DNA from: Idiomarina baltica OS145
Lineage (GTDB): Bacteria > Pseudomonadota > Gammaproteobacteria > Enterobacterales > Alteromonadaceae
Reading direction: 5' to 3'
Length of the DNA: 64,000 nt
Assembly (NCBI RefSeq): GCF_000152885.1
Contig: NZ_CH672403.1
Location: forward strand, 344,816 to 408,815
Positions 16,489 through 26,400 of this stretch are shown piece by piece (within the stretch, counting starts at the first letter, position 1; every line of letters starts with the position of its first letter). Made by a program: the position numbers and the translations under genes. The notes beneath the pieces were generated by a model that was given only the letters and a program-made list of their open reading frames with translations, was not told the DNA's origin and made no database searches.

Positions 16489-16573
16489 GCACTTCACGTT
16501 AGTTAGCTGTGTGAGCAGTTGTCGTACGGTGATTCGAATTACAGGCGCGAAGCACCGTACGGCTCACATTTTT
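16489..16573 (+). ncRNA. Putative Fur-regulated small RNA (about 85 nt)
   Basis: A promoter, two Fur-like boxes and an intrinsic terminator frame a short transcript with no plausible reading frame. The 5' part (about 16489-16510) is predicted single-stranded and could be a seed region. The 3' part is a long stem with a 6-base bulge, followed by a U run. The segment contains GCAC, seven other bases, and then CTCACATT, a spacing also seen in the conserved core of enterobacterial RyhB. Here, however, the second block is inside the terminator stem, so homology is not claimed. Its size and iron-box control resemble RyhB-type sRNAs. All of this is inference from sequence signals. Confidence 0.5.
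16511..16573 (+). terminator. Intrinsic terminator with bulged long stem
   Basis: GTGAGC (16511-16516) pairs with GCTCAC (16562-16567), and CGTACGGTG (16523-16531) pairs with CACCGTACG (16553-16561). The only bulge is six bases on the 5' side. Five T (16569-16573) follow on the plus strand only, so it terminates plus-strand transcription just at the stop of the opposing large gene. Confidence 0.75.
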
Positions 16574-19500
16574 AGAGTGCGCCATGGCACACTCTGTTCT
16601 TACCTAAAGACTTGGCACGGTAGAGTGCTCTATCAGCACGATTCAGAATCGATTCAAATTCATCGTCTTGCGTCTCGAATAATGAAATCCCAATACTCAC
16701 TGTATAATCCACTTCCTCGCCGCTGTGCACAATAGAGTCGAGCTCTATCGCTTGTCTTAATCGTTCTGCAATTGCCAACACCTGTGGCATATCTGCATCG
16801 CGGATTAACAAAGCGAATTCTTCGCCACCAATGCGGGCTGCAATATCGTTCATGCGTACAGCGTGATTAAACTGTTTTGCTAACGCCTTTAGCACCTCGT
16901 CCCCCGCACTATGGCCGTAGCGGTCATTGATGACCTTAAAAGAATCGATATCCATCATAACGACAGCGGCTTGATGACCCTTTCGTTTGAATAAATCATG
17001 GCTTTGCTGCAGTTCACTCATAAAAAAGCGACGGTTGGGTAATTGCGTTAACGCGTCGGTATTAGCAAGATGCTGTAACTGTTTTGTTACTTTGTCATGG
17101 GAAGCCATCTCAGCATCCGCGAATCGCATGCGCATTTCTGCTTCCGCTCTTGCCTCGCCCTCTCGCGCCAGCGCACGCATCAGATCTAAATTACGGATGG
17201 AAATTGCCGCCTGTGCAGCAATAAATTCCACAATGGGCATCTGCCTGTCGTTAAAAGCATATCGGTTGCGGCTATGCTCCAAATACAACACACCGACCAA
17301 GTCACCCAAATACACCAACGGTACAGTCACTGCCGAACCGGAAAATTCACCTAATTGGTTACGCTTAATATCTTCGGCACGGTTGTGCCAACTTCGGTTG
17401 GTCAGCGTATTTTCATTAATGTGTTGCAGCTTTTTTACTCTGGCGACATGGCGAATCATTTCCGTCGGTAAATTATTTACGTGCTCCAACCTAACGCTTG
17501 GCTCAAAATATTTTTCCAAGTGATGTTCTACGTCCATTACTAGCTTTAGCTCGTCATCTTCACACTGCAAAAGTGCCAATCGCTGGGCGCCTGTTTGTCG
17601 AACCAGTATACGAGAGACTTCAGAAACAAGTTGCTCATGCTCAGTAAACGCGGACAGCGCTTGCGCAATTTCAATCACAACATCCATACTCATCGCGTAC
17701 CCCGTCGAACGGGTCTTACGTTCGCTGTCATGTATCAATTCGATCGCATCCCAACGCTCCATCGCATGATGCCGTTGGGAGGAATACTCCGATGCAAATC
17801 CAGGGTGCCCTTTACTTTGCCAGTAATGCTGCGCGCGCGTGGCTATCATAGCTGCTGTGTGCCACTGCCCTTGCTTCTGCGCTTGGCGCAAGGCAGCGTC
17901 ATAATCTTCCAATGTTTGCGGCATATCACCTTGTCGACGTGCTTGCTCAGCACGCATTAACGTCAACCAATGGCTAAAGTTATCAGGCTGCCATTCTGCC
18001 CAGGTTTGATAACGCGTGATTGCTACGTTTAATGAATCTGTATCTAACTGTTCAAGCTGGCTTAATGCCAGCGCACGAAGGCCAGGCCAGTGCGCCATCG
18101 GCAGTAAGCCTTGTACCGATATATGTTCAATGTAGCGCTCGCACCGTTCGAGCGACTTTTGCACAATAATTCTATCGTTACCGACTAACCCTTCAATCAA
18201 ACGCATGCAACTGAGGATAGCGAGCACTTGGTGATTATGGTTAGCTTCGGCTTGAGCTACATGTTGCTCAAAGCTACCTCGAAAGTGACCTATGCCACTC
18301 AACCGGTACATGACCCCTAGGGCCCCTGTCATTAAATCAATGCCCCAAGTATTACCGCGCTGCATGGCGTACTCTAGGTAGTGCTCTACACGCGGAACAA
18401 GCTCGGAAAGCGATTCACCGGAAAAAAACCGACAGTAAGTATCATGACCAAAGCCATATACTGCATACTGTAAATTTCCCGATTGTTGACCACATCGGTA
18501 TGCCGCCATGTAATCATCGCTCGCGAGACGTTGGGCTCTAAACCAATGATTTAAGGAACTCCCCATCATCAGAAAACCCATACTTTGCGCACTCGTATCG
18601 CCACGTTTTCGAGTTAACCGTTCGGTAGCATCGTAAAGTAATTTAATTTGTTGGCTATCAGCCAACTGGTGATTAACCATCAGCCCACCGATCGCTGGTA
18701 GCGTATAACCGGTAGCACCGTTCGCACCATAAGCGCTGATTAACTTGAACTGCGCGATGACCACACTCGACCATAGACGTGGAAATGCTCGATAACATGG
18801 CGGTCCCATGGCTATCAATAAGGCGAGAATGGCCTGTTGTGTTTTATCGGTGAGCACTGGCAAATGCGCTAAGTCATTAAAAGAGAGGCTGTCTAAAGAA
18901 TCCGATACGTTGCAACGCAACGCTGCCGTGCTGAGTTGTGCTTCCTCAGGCAGGCTCACATCGAACAATGCAAGCCCTTCACGCGCTACATTGACCGCTT
19001 TCTGATAATCAGCATTTAAGGTGGCTTGCTGCACCCACTGGGTATATAAGCTGGCCTTATCAAGTAACGAATCAGTATTGCCTATCGCTTGGCGTACAAA
19101 ATACTCGGCGCGCTCAAAATTTGAGTTGAGGTACTCAAGTTCACCACGCTCAGAATACACTTGGTAAGCAAGTTCTGGATCTACTGACCATAAATCATCA
19201 AGGCATGGATTTTCATGCATTCCCTGATGCACGATCGTTAAAGCCTCGGCAAAGGCGCCTGCCGAAGCCGCTTTCTTAGCAGCATTGATGACTAGCCCAA
19301 GAAATTCTCTTTGTTCGACTCGGGTGTCAATAAACTGCTTACCACGGTACAGGTGGTTAACGATTCGGATTGAGTAAACTTCTGGATGAGCCGTGGCTTG
19401 CTGCAATAAATGTGTACCCAACTGATAATGCACTTTGGCACGACTGCTCGTATCAAGTGTGCGATGGGCGACATCCTGCACTCGATCATGAATGAAATGA

Positions 19501-21494
19501 AATCTCATGTTCGATTCATCCAATATCGGCGACTTAATATTAGCCTCTACGACAACAAACTCATCGTTAATTGCGGGTAACAGCTGCTCCAAAATCGTTT
19601 CAGGTGTCTTTCCCGTCAGTCTAACTAAAGACGCCATATCAAAGCGCACACCAATGCACGCGGCTTGAGCGAGTAGGTACTGCACGTCAGTTTGCAAAAG
19701 TTGAAACCGCAACTGTATGACTGAGAAAATATCGTCAACTTGGTCCAACTCATCAATTGCATCCATTCGCCACCGCCAGCCGGTCTCCAGTTGATACTGA
19801 AGTAATCCTCTCTGACTGAGAGTTTTTAATAGTTGCCAAACCATAAACGGGTTGCCATGGCTATGTTTATGCAACCAATCAGCTAACTGTTTAAATTGAC
19901 GCGTTTCGTGTTGAACCTTTTCGGCGAGTAACAAAGAAATATCGTCGACAGATAACTCGTCAAGTTGAATATGCTTAAGCGGAATCACATTAGCACGTTC
20001 AATTTCCTGAATCGCGATACTGAGCGGATGTCCACTATTCACCTCATCTTCTCGCACTGAACCAATCAACAAAACAGGCGCTCGACTCGGTTGAGTCAGT
20101 ATCCATTCCAACAGCTCCACGGACGCTTGATCCGCCCATTGCAAATCATCTAGAAAGATCACCAAAGGACGTTCAGCATACTCAAACACGGAAAGCAATC
20201 GGCGAACGGTTTCATTAAGTCGTTGTTTTGCCTCCGACGAGGGCAAATTAGTTTGTTGCGTTGCTATTGTCGAGTCGGAAAATCCAAGGCTGCTTTTAAT
20301 ATCAGGTACCCAACTCAAAAAGGCAGCCAGGTAGTCAGACATTGCTTCAGCGAGCCAAGACCGCCATTGAGTAAGCTGCTCACTCGACATCTGCCTAAAA
20401 TAGCCCGCCAGCGACTCAATTGCTAACAGCCAACCAATGTATGGAACACCGCTAGTCGAGTGCTCATACTTACCCGAGATAAAAAAAGCATTGTCAGCGG
20501 TCATTTGTGGATACAAATTACGCACCAACGATGTTTTTCCTAAACCTGAGCGACCATTAATGAATACGCCTTGCGTTCCACCCTCGCGACTCATGCTGTA
20601 TTTTTTTTCAAGCTGTCGAAGTTGGTTATCGCGTCCATAGAGCGAACCGACCCGCTCTATCTCGCTCGTGAATCCCAATCGCGAAATGATGCTGATATCA
20701 TCCATACGCTGTCCTAATACCACTTGGCGTACCGTCACAAGATCGTTCAGTAATGCATCTACGTCACGGTAGCGTTGATACGGCTGCTTAGCCAACAATC
20801 GCGCGACGACCTCTGCCAGAACCTCAGGTAACTGAGGATTAATGTGATTCAAACGTTTGGGTGTTACTACTAGATGCTGGTGGACGATTCGCGCACTTGA
20901 GTCAGCGGTAAATGGATAGTCTCCAGCAAACCAATAATATAAAATCACTCCAAGACTATAAAGATCACAGCGAGCGTCACCTATCGCTTGTGAACGACCG
21001 GTTAACTCCGGTGCGACGCACCTCAAAGAGGATACGTTCTGTGGAAGAGGGAGCCAGGGTGTGTGAATAAATCGAATCTGCGTGACGGTCGCTAAATCAA
21101 TCACTATGGCATGTTGGTCGGTTACGTAGAAAATCGAGGGGTTCAAAGCACGATGAATTAAACCCGTCTGATGAATGTGCTTTACCGCACCCACTATACG
21201 CTCTGCAACACCGATCGCTTCAAGTAAGTTATCCCAACGTAGTTCGTCGAGCCAGCCTCCTTGAGGCAAAACAAGCCCATGCTGATCGCCGTTATCGAGG
21301 AAGTAGTTAGGATTAACAACCTGATGCCAACGGTTATCGTTTTTTAATCGCTCGCCTGCTAAAGACTCAGCCCCTGCCTCAACACGCTTTAACCAAACTG
21401 AGCGCTGATTGTCCCGTTCAATACAATCAAATAAAACGCGGTCATCGAGCTTTCGTGTTGAATATGGCATTCGCGACAGAGATCCTTTTGTCAT
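16572..21494 (-). CDS. Pseudokinase - AAA ATPase - GAF - GGDEF multidomain signalling protein
   Basis: The 1640-residue protein starts with a Ser/Thr-kinase-like domain (about 15-255) that keeps an APE motif (161-163), the Asp of the DFG position (133) and CDLYSLGV. Its catalytic loop reads HRALNPSI (114-121) instead of HRDLKPxN, so the catalytic Asp, Lys and Asn are all replaced. A STAND-type ATPase follows (Walker A GRSGLGKT, 314-321; Walker B VIFLDDLQWAD near 440), then helical repeats, a GAF domain (about 1310-1460) and a C-terminal GGDEF domain with intact GGEEF (1556-1560). The layout resembles the kinase/ATP-binding/histidine-kinase sensors of proteobacteria with the output swapped to c-di-GMP synthesis. 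The input signal is unknown. It is transcribed alone. Confidence 0.88.
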   Translation of the reverse strand: MTKGSLSRMPYSTRKLDDRVLFDCIERDNQRSVWLKRVEAGAESLAGERLKNDNRWHQVVNPNYFLDNGDQHGLVLPQGGWLDELRWDNLLEAIGVAERIVGAVKHIHQTGLIHRALNPSIFYVTDQHAIVIDLATVTQIRFIHTPWLPLPQNVSSLRCVAPELTGRSQAIGDARCDLYSLGVILYYWFAGDYPFTADSSARIVHQHLVVTPKRLNHINPQLPEVLAEVVARLLAKQPYQRYRDVDALLNDLVTVRQVVLGQRMDDISIISRLGFTSEIERVGSLYGRDNQLRQLEKKYSMSREGGTQGVFINGRSGLGKTSLVRNLYPQMTADNAFFISGKYEHSTSGVPYIGWLLAIESLAGYFRQMSSEQLTQWRSWLAEAMSDYLAAFLSWVPDIKSSLGFSDSTIATQQTNLPSSEAKQRLNETVRRLLSVFEYAERPLVIFLDDLQWADQASVELLEWILTQPSRAPVLLIGSVREDEVNSGHPLSIAIQEIERANVIPLKHIQLDELSVDDISLLLAEKVQHETRQFKQLADWLHKHSHGNPFMVWQLLKTLSQRGLLQYQLETGWRWRMDAIDELDQVDDIFSVIQLRFQLLQTDVQYLLAQAACIGVRFDMASLVRLTGKTPETILEQLLPAINDEFVVVEANIKSPILDESNMRFHFIHDRVQDVAHRTLDTSSRAKVHYQLGTHLLQQATAHPEVYSIRIVNHLYRGKQFIDTRVEQREFLGLVINAAKKAASAGAFAEALTIVHQGMHENPCLDDLWSVDPELAYQVYSERGELEYLNSNFERAEYFVRQAIGNTDSLLDKASLYTQWVQQATLNADYQKAVNVAREGLALFDVSLPEEAQLSTAALRCNVSDSLDSLSFNDLAHLPVLTDKTQQAILALLIAMGPPCYRAFPRLWSSVVIAQFKLISAYGANGATGYTLPAIGGLMVNHQLADSQQIKLLYDATERLTRKRGDTSAQSMGFLMMGSSLNHWFRAQRLASDDYMAAYRCGQQSGNLQYAVYGFGHDTYCRFFSGESLSELVPRVEHYLEYAMQRGNTWGIDLMTGALGVMYRLSGIGHFRGSFEQHVAQAEANHNHQVLAILSCMRLIEGLVGNDRIIVQKSLERCERYIEHISVQGLLPMAHWPGLRALALSQLEQLDTDSLNVAITRYQTWAEWQPDNFSHWLTLMRAEQARRQGDMPQTLEDYDAALRQAQKQGQWHTAAMIATRAQHYWQSKGHPGFASEYSSQRHHAMERWDAIELIHDSERKTRSTGYAMSMDVVIEIAQALSAFTEHEQLVSEVSRILVRQTGAQRLALLQCEDDELKLVMDVEHHLEKYFEPSVRLEHVNNLPTEMIRHVARVKKLQHINENTLTNRSWHNRAEDIKRNQLGEFSGSAVTVPLVYLGDLVGVLYLEHSRNRYAFNDRQMPIVEFIAAQAAISIRNLDLMRALAREGEARAEAEMRMRFADAEMASHDKVTKQLQHLANTDALTQLPNRRFFMSELQQSHDLFKRKGHQAAVVMMDIDSFKVINDRYGHSAGDEVLKALAKQFNHAVRMNDIAARIGGEEFALLIRDADMPQVLAIAERLRQAIELDSIVHSGEEVDYTVSIGISLFETQDDEFESILNRADRALYRAKSLGKNRVCHGAL

Positions 21495-21563
21495 GGTTCT
21501 CTAAATATAGTTAAAGATAGGCGTCTTTACATTACGATCTTTACATTTACGCTCGAAACGCTG

Positions 21564-23468
21564 TCAGCGATTAATTCGTTTTGAAACCGCGTTTAAGAAT
21601 ACCGACTTTTTACTCACAACTAAGGTCAGTTTTTTCTTCGCTCGAGTGACCCCTGTATAAAGGAGTTCTTTAGTTAGTACAGGTGAGTCATGCTGAGGTG
21701 TTACTAATACGGTATGCGCAAATTCTGACCCTTGAGACTTATGCACTGTCATCACATAAACGGTTTCAACATGATTTAGGCGACTCGGTAATACCCATTT
21801 TACTTTTCCGTGACTGTCAAAAAACGCCACTCTCAAGCGACCGGTCTCGGGCATCCGAAACGTGACACCGATATCTCCATTGTTCAACCTCAGCCCGTAA
21901 TCATTTTTAGTGACCATAACCGGACGACCTTCATACCACCGGTCGGCTTCAACGCCCAAAACATCGGCAACATATCGATTCAGTGCATGAGCGCCCCAGG
22001 GTCCATTGCGTAAACCTGTTAATAGCTGAAATGTTGCGTATGCATCCAGCACTGCCGCTGTATCGCGTTGTTCAGCGGGGGCTTCGCGCCATTGTTCGAG
22101 CGCTCTTAAGTAGTGCGAAAAACCCTGTTTTATCAACAGGTCAAAACTATCCTGACGGTCGTGTTCCAACATCAACCACGTGACAATATTCGAGTCATAC
22201 TCCGACACTGGCGCGCTAAAGAAGTGCTCGATCGCCCGCGTATTCTGGTCGTTAATTGAATTCGCAACGTCCGCAATAGCCTGCTCAAAACGTCGTGTTT
22301 GACGCAGCATCACCACGTGCTGTAAGCGCTTGGGCCCGGCCTCATCCTGATACTGGATTAGCGCATCCCGTTGTGCATGGGTACTGGCCAAACTGTTAAT
22401 CGTCGATGACCAATACCCCCCTTTCTCGGCCCCTTCACACAAGTTACCTAAAACAGCACCCGCCTCTACCGAAGCCAGTTGATCCTTATCACCTAGCAGT
22501 ACCAATTGGGCCTGTGTCGGAGTCGCCTGAAGGAGTGCTGTCATCATTTCGATGTCTAACATTGATGCTTCATCAATCACTATAAGGTCGGCTCGAACAG
22601 GATTCTTTTCATGGTGACGATAACGGCGAGAGTTAGCGATAACTCCTAACAATTTATGTACAGTGGAAGCTTCTATTTGAATAGTCGCCAGCAACGGTTG
22701 AAGCGTTTCCGGTAACTTTGTTTGTAGTTCTGACAACGCCTCGTTGATAGATTCACTTAAGCGCGCTGCCGCTTTGCCCGTAGGTGCCGCAAGTTTAATA
22801 CGCAGTGGTCTTCCATGGGCTTGTTGAAATTGTTGCTGCAGTACTACGAGCAACCTTACAACAGTGTATGTCTTGCCGGTTCCAGGTCCGCCAGTAATCA
22901 CACTAAAGGCGCTTCTCGCCGCGTTAGCACAGGCCATTCGTTGCCAGTCTAATTGTTTGCTGGTATCACCAAACAAGGCGTCCAAGGTCATATTGAGCTG
23001 GTCATCGTTTACCTCAAGCGTATTATCCATCCGCATCTCGAGGTTTTGGCTGTTGTAGTGTTCACAATACCAATAGCGCCGCAAATATAAGCGCTCACCA
23101 TCGCTACTTTTATTCAGAACCAATGGACTACTGTCACTATTGAGTGAAACAGATGTTTGCCAATCGCCTTCAAACACACTCAACTCATTGAGTAGTTTGC
23201 TAGGCAACGTGACGTCATGACTTCGCCCCGACGGCGGCAACGCCAAACAGCGCTCGGGCGACGCTTTAAGGTCCTCAAGCTTTAACGAGGTTAACCCTCG
23301 TCCAGCCTGGTGAGACGTCAGCATAGCGAGCGCCAGCATAGCGACATTTGTTTCTCCGCTGCGGAATAGAAAGTCGACCATGGCACGATCCAGCGCACGT
23401 ATCCATTCATGCTCAAACCACTCATCAGCAATAGCACGCAAATAGCTCAGTCGTTCATGCGACATCAT
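21564..23468 (-). CDS. recD: Exodeoxyribonuclease V alpha subunit RecD
   Basis: RecD is the fast 5'-3' helicase of RecBCD and is needed for Chi recognition control. The protein of about 634 residues has an N-terminal alpha-helical domain. It then carries Walker A in ITGGPGTGKTYTVVRLL (near 190-205), VIDEASMLD as Walker B, LLGDKDQLASVEAG (motif III), and the C-terminal VHKSQGSEF with TRAKKKL motifs of SF1B helicases. The start is placed at ATG 23468, which has a GGGAG site; it overlaps the recB end by 14 bases, so recB and recD are translationally coupled. An in-frame codon further upstream is less plausible. Confidence 0.96.
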   Translation of the reverse strand: MMSHERLSYLRAIADEWFEHEWIRALDRAMVDFLFRSGETNVAMLALAMLTSHQAGRGLTSLKLEDLKASPERCLALPPSGRSHDVTLPSKLLNELSVFEGDWQTSVSLNSDSSPLVLNKSSDGERLYLRRYWYCEHYNSQNLEMRMDNTLEVNDDQLNMTLDALFGDTSKQLDWQRMACANAARSAFSVITGGPGTGKTYTVVRLLVVLQQQFQQAHGRPLRIKLAAPTGKAAARLSESINEALSELQTKLPETLQPLLATIQIEASTVHKLLGVIANSRRYRHHEKNPVRADLIVIDEASMLDIEMMTALLQATPTQAQLVLLGDKDQLASVEAGAVLGNLCEGAEKGGYWSSTINSLASTHAQRDALIQYQDEAGPKRLQHVVMLRQTRRFEQAIADVANSINDQNTRAIEHFFSAPVSEYDSNIVTWLMLEHDRQDSFDLLIKQGFSHYLRALEQWREAPAEQRDTAAVLDAYATFQLLTGLRNGPWGAHALNRYVADVLGVEADRWYEGRPVMVTKNDYGLRLNNGDIGVTFRMPETGRLRVAFFDSHGKVKWVLPSRLNHVETVYVMTVHKSQGSEFAHTVLVTPQHDSPVLTKELLYTGVTRAKKKLTLVVSKKSVFLNAVSKRINR

Positions 23469-26400
23469 GGTTCTCCCTTCCTTTAAACAGAGCATCGAGC
23501 TCGGCTATGAGTTCATAGGGAGGTTTTGCTCGATAAACACCACCCGTTTCCGCGTGATTACCCCTTAAAAATAAATAGGCAATACCACCAACGTGCGTAT
23601 CGTAATCGTACTCATCGCCTAAACGCTGTTTTAACTGCCGATGCAGAGCTAAGGTATAGAGTACATACTGCACATCGTAGCGACTCGCTAATATCTTATC
23701 GGTCATGGCTACTTCACTGTAATCATCGTCCGAGTCGCCCAGCCAGTTTGATTTATAGTCAACGACGAAATACTGACCTTGATGCTCAAACACCAAATCG
23801 ATAAAGCCTTTGAGCATGCCGTTTAACTCGATGCTCTCTAAACGAGGTCGACTTTGCCCTGGGTGAAGATGTCGCTGGATTAACGCATCCAACTGTTCTG
23901 CTTCAAGCTCAATTACCGGTAACCAGAATTCAGGCTCGGCTTTATAGCTTGTAAGGTCACTCAGTGCCGTTGGTTGCATAGTGTCACTGAATACCATCGG
24001 AAGTGCTAAGTACTGCATAAGCCAATGTGCCAAATTATCCCGGTACTCATCCCAAACTTCGCCTCGCAGTTCTTGCGCGATAACATCGCTGAGCCGTTGT
24101 GGATCTGAGAGCACGGTCGAGAACCCTTCTATCGCGCAGTGTTCGAGAACGTTGTGTAAAAGCGTTCCTGGAGTCGCACCCTTCGGAAACTGATGTAAAT
24201 GACTCGGTAAATAAGTCAAGTCATTTGCCTCAACATTACCCTCGCCTGTGGCGGTGTTTGCCTCCTCTAATAGGTTCATTTCGACTGCCGTTTGCGGACC
24301 TGACTGTGTGTAGTCATTGGCTGCTCGATAACGCAATGCGCTATAACTCGACACCCACCAGCGCTCAAGCAGTTGGGTTCTGGGCATCTCACGCGCCTTC
24401 AAAACCGTATATTCGGCAACTTGCTCTTGCAACGCTTCAAATCGCTCGTCGTCTTCTAGTTTGGAAACCACACTCACATCTGACTGTCCCCAGGCTTCGC
24501 TCGCAGCTTTATACAGATCGTCAGTTAGTGCGTCGTCACCAAGCAAATAAGCAAGCGGGTTATGCTCAAATTGCCCGACATTCTCGACTGTAATAAAAGT
24601 GGCGTGTTGTGCACGCGTTACGGCGACATAAAGCTTGCGTAAATCCTCAGCCAACAACTCATCTAACACACGCGATTTAGCAGAGTCGTCCTTTGACCAG
24701 AGCACTTGGACATCACCTTGTTCGTCATGATAAGTCATCGGTGGCTTAATACGATATTGCTCTTGTGGCGTGTAAGTTATAAAGGGCAAAAACACCAGCG
24801 GGTATTGCAAACCCTTTGATTTATGAATAGTAATAACTTTAACAAGATCGTCATCACTCTCGAGTCTGAGTTGTTGTTCATCGCGCTGCGTGCGGCTACT
24901 TGCACCAAAGCTCTGCCGCTCATAAACTTTCTCGGCAAAGTCATTAACCAACGCGGCCATGCCCTCTAACGCCATGCTGTTCTGTTGCAGCAGCTCCGCA
25001 ATATGTAGCGCATCCGCCAATTTACGTTCGCCGTTGATTTTATCCTGTAACAAAGTTGCCGGCACCTGAAAGTGATGCATTAAACGATGTAGCATGGCTA
25101 AGACACCTTGGTTGCGCCATACTTCATGAAAATCAATGAAGGTATCGACCGTTCTTTCCCACGTGTTCTCGTCTTCCTGTAATTGAATTAATTCAGACAA
25201 AGATAAGTTCAGCAAGGGTGCCGCAACCGCAGTTTTCAGTGCGCTGGCATTTCGGGGCGCAGCACAGGCTTTTAAAATATAGAGTAAATCCCGCGCAACG
25301 GGTTGAGCATAAACCGATTCTCGCTCGGATAAATAAACACTTTTAACGCCCCTCGCTGAAAGCGCCGTACGAATAGCATCCGCTTCGGCGAAGTTATTAA
25401 CCAAGATCGCGATATCCTTGGCACAAACACGTTGCTGCAAAGCATCGTTGTCATCATAGTAGCCCGCTTGCGGATCATTGAGTAAATTAACAATCAGCTG
25501 TGCATGATGACTTGCGAGGTGATTAAACGCGTCACTCTTTTTTCGCTTTTGTTCTGAACTTACGCTCCAGTAGAGCGCAGGCGCCGGCTCAAGCTGTTGA
25601 CTTCGCAACCGATGTCTAAATGTTGTTTTTACGCCGTTCGCGGATACGGGTTCAAAGGGTAACTCATTTTTTTCTTCTTGCTTAAACAAGAAAGCCCCGC
25701 GTTCATACTGCTCGGCACGCTGAAAAAGATAGTTCACGGCTTCAACCATCTGTGTTGACGAACGAAAATTAGTTGCCAAACTATAATGCCGTCCTTCTGT
25801 ATCACGACGCGCTTTTAGATAGGTAAAAATATCCGCATTACGGAAGCTGTAGATGGCTTGCTTGGGATCGCCGATTAAAAATATCCCCGTGTCTGGCAAC
25901 GGTTCTTTTAGGCGATAAATACGATTAAAAATTTCATATTGAACGGGATCGGTATCTTGGAACTCATCAACCAATGCGATCGGGTACTGTTGTCTGATTG
26001 TCGTCGCTAACTGCTCACCATCCGGTCCTCGAAGCGCATCGCGCAGTCTTGTCAGCATATCGTCATGATTCATTTCAGCACGTTGATTTTGCAGCTCGGT
26101 GAAACGCGCTTTAACCCATTGAGTTGCATGACGGTTAATTAGCTCGTCAAAACCGCGCTTAATTTGATGTACCGCTTCAAATTTAGCTTTGAACTGGGCC
26201 ACTTGAAGCCAGTAAGGTGGTAACTCAGCACCCGCTAATTTCTTCTCGTGCAGTTTTGTTAAATCAGTTTCACTGATCGTTCGCCAGTTAGCATCTGTGA
26301 ACTTCACATCGGTTTGTGCGTCACTCGCACACCAGTCACCAAATTTTTGTATCTGTTTGGTTTTCTGCGCCACACCTTTAACACCTTCAAGGTCGGCTAA

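Noticed and set aside
16499..16574. Terminator of the large minus-strand gene
   Set aside because: The T run follows the hairpin on the plus strand only; on the minus strand the hairpin is followed by mixed bases, so it would not act as a standard terminator there.
24099..24593. 164-residue plus-strand ORF inside recB
   Set aside because: It lies entirely opposite recB with arginine/leucine-rich low-complexity content typical of antisense shadows.
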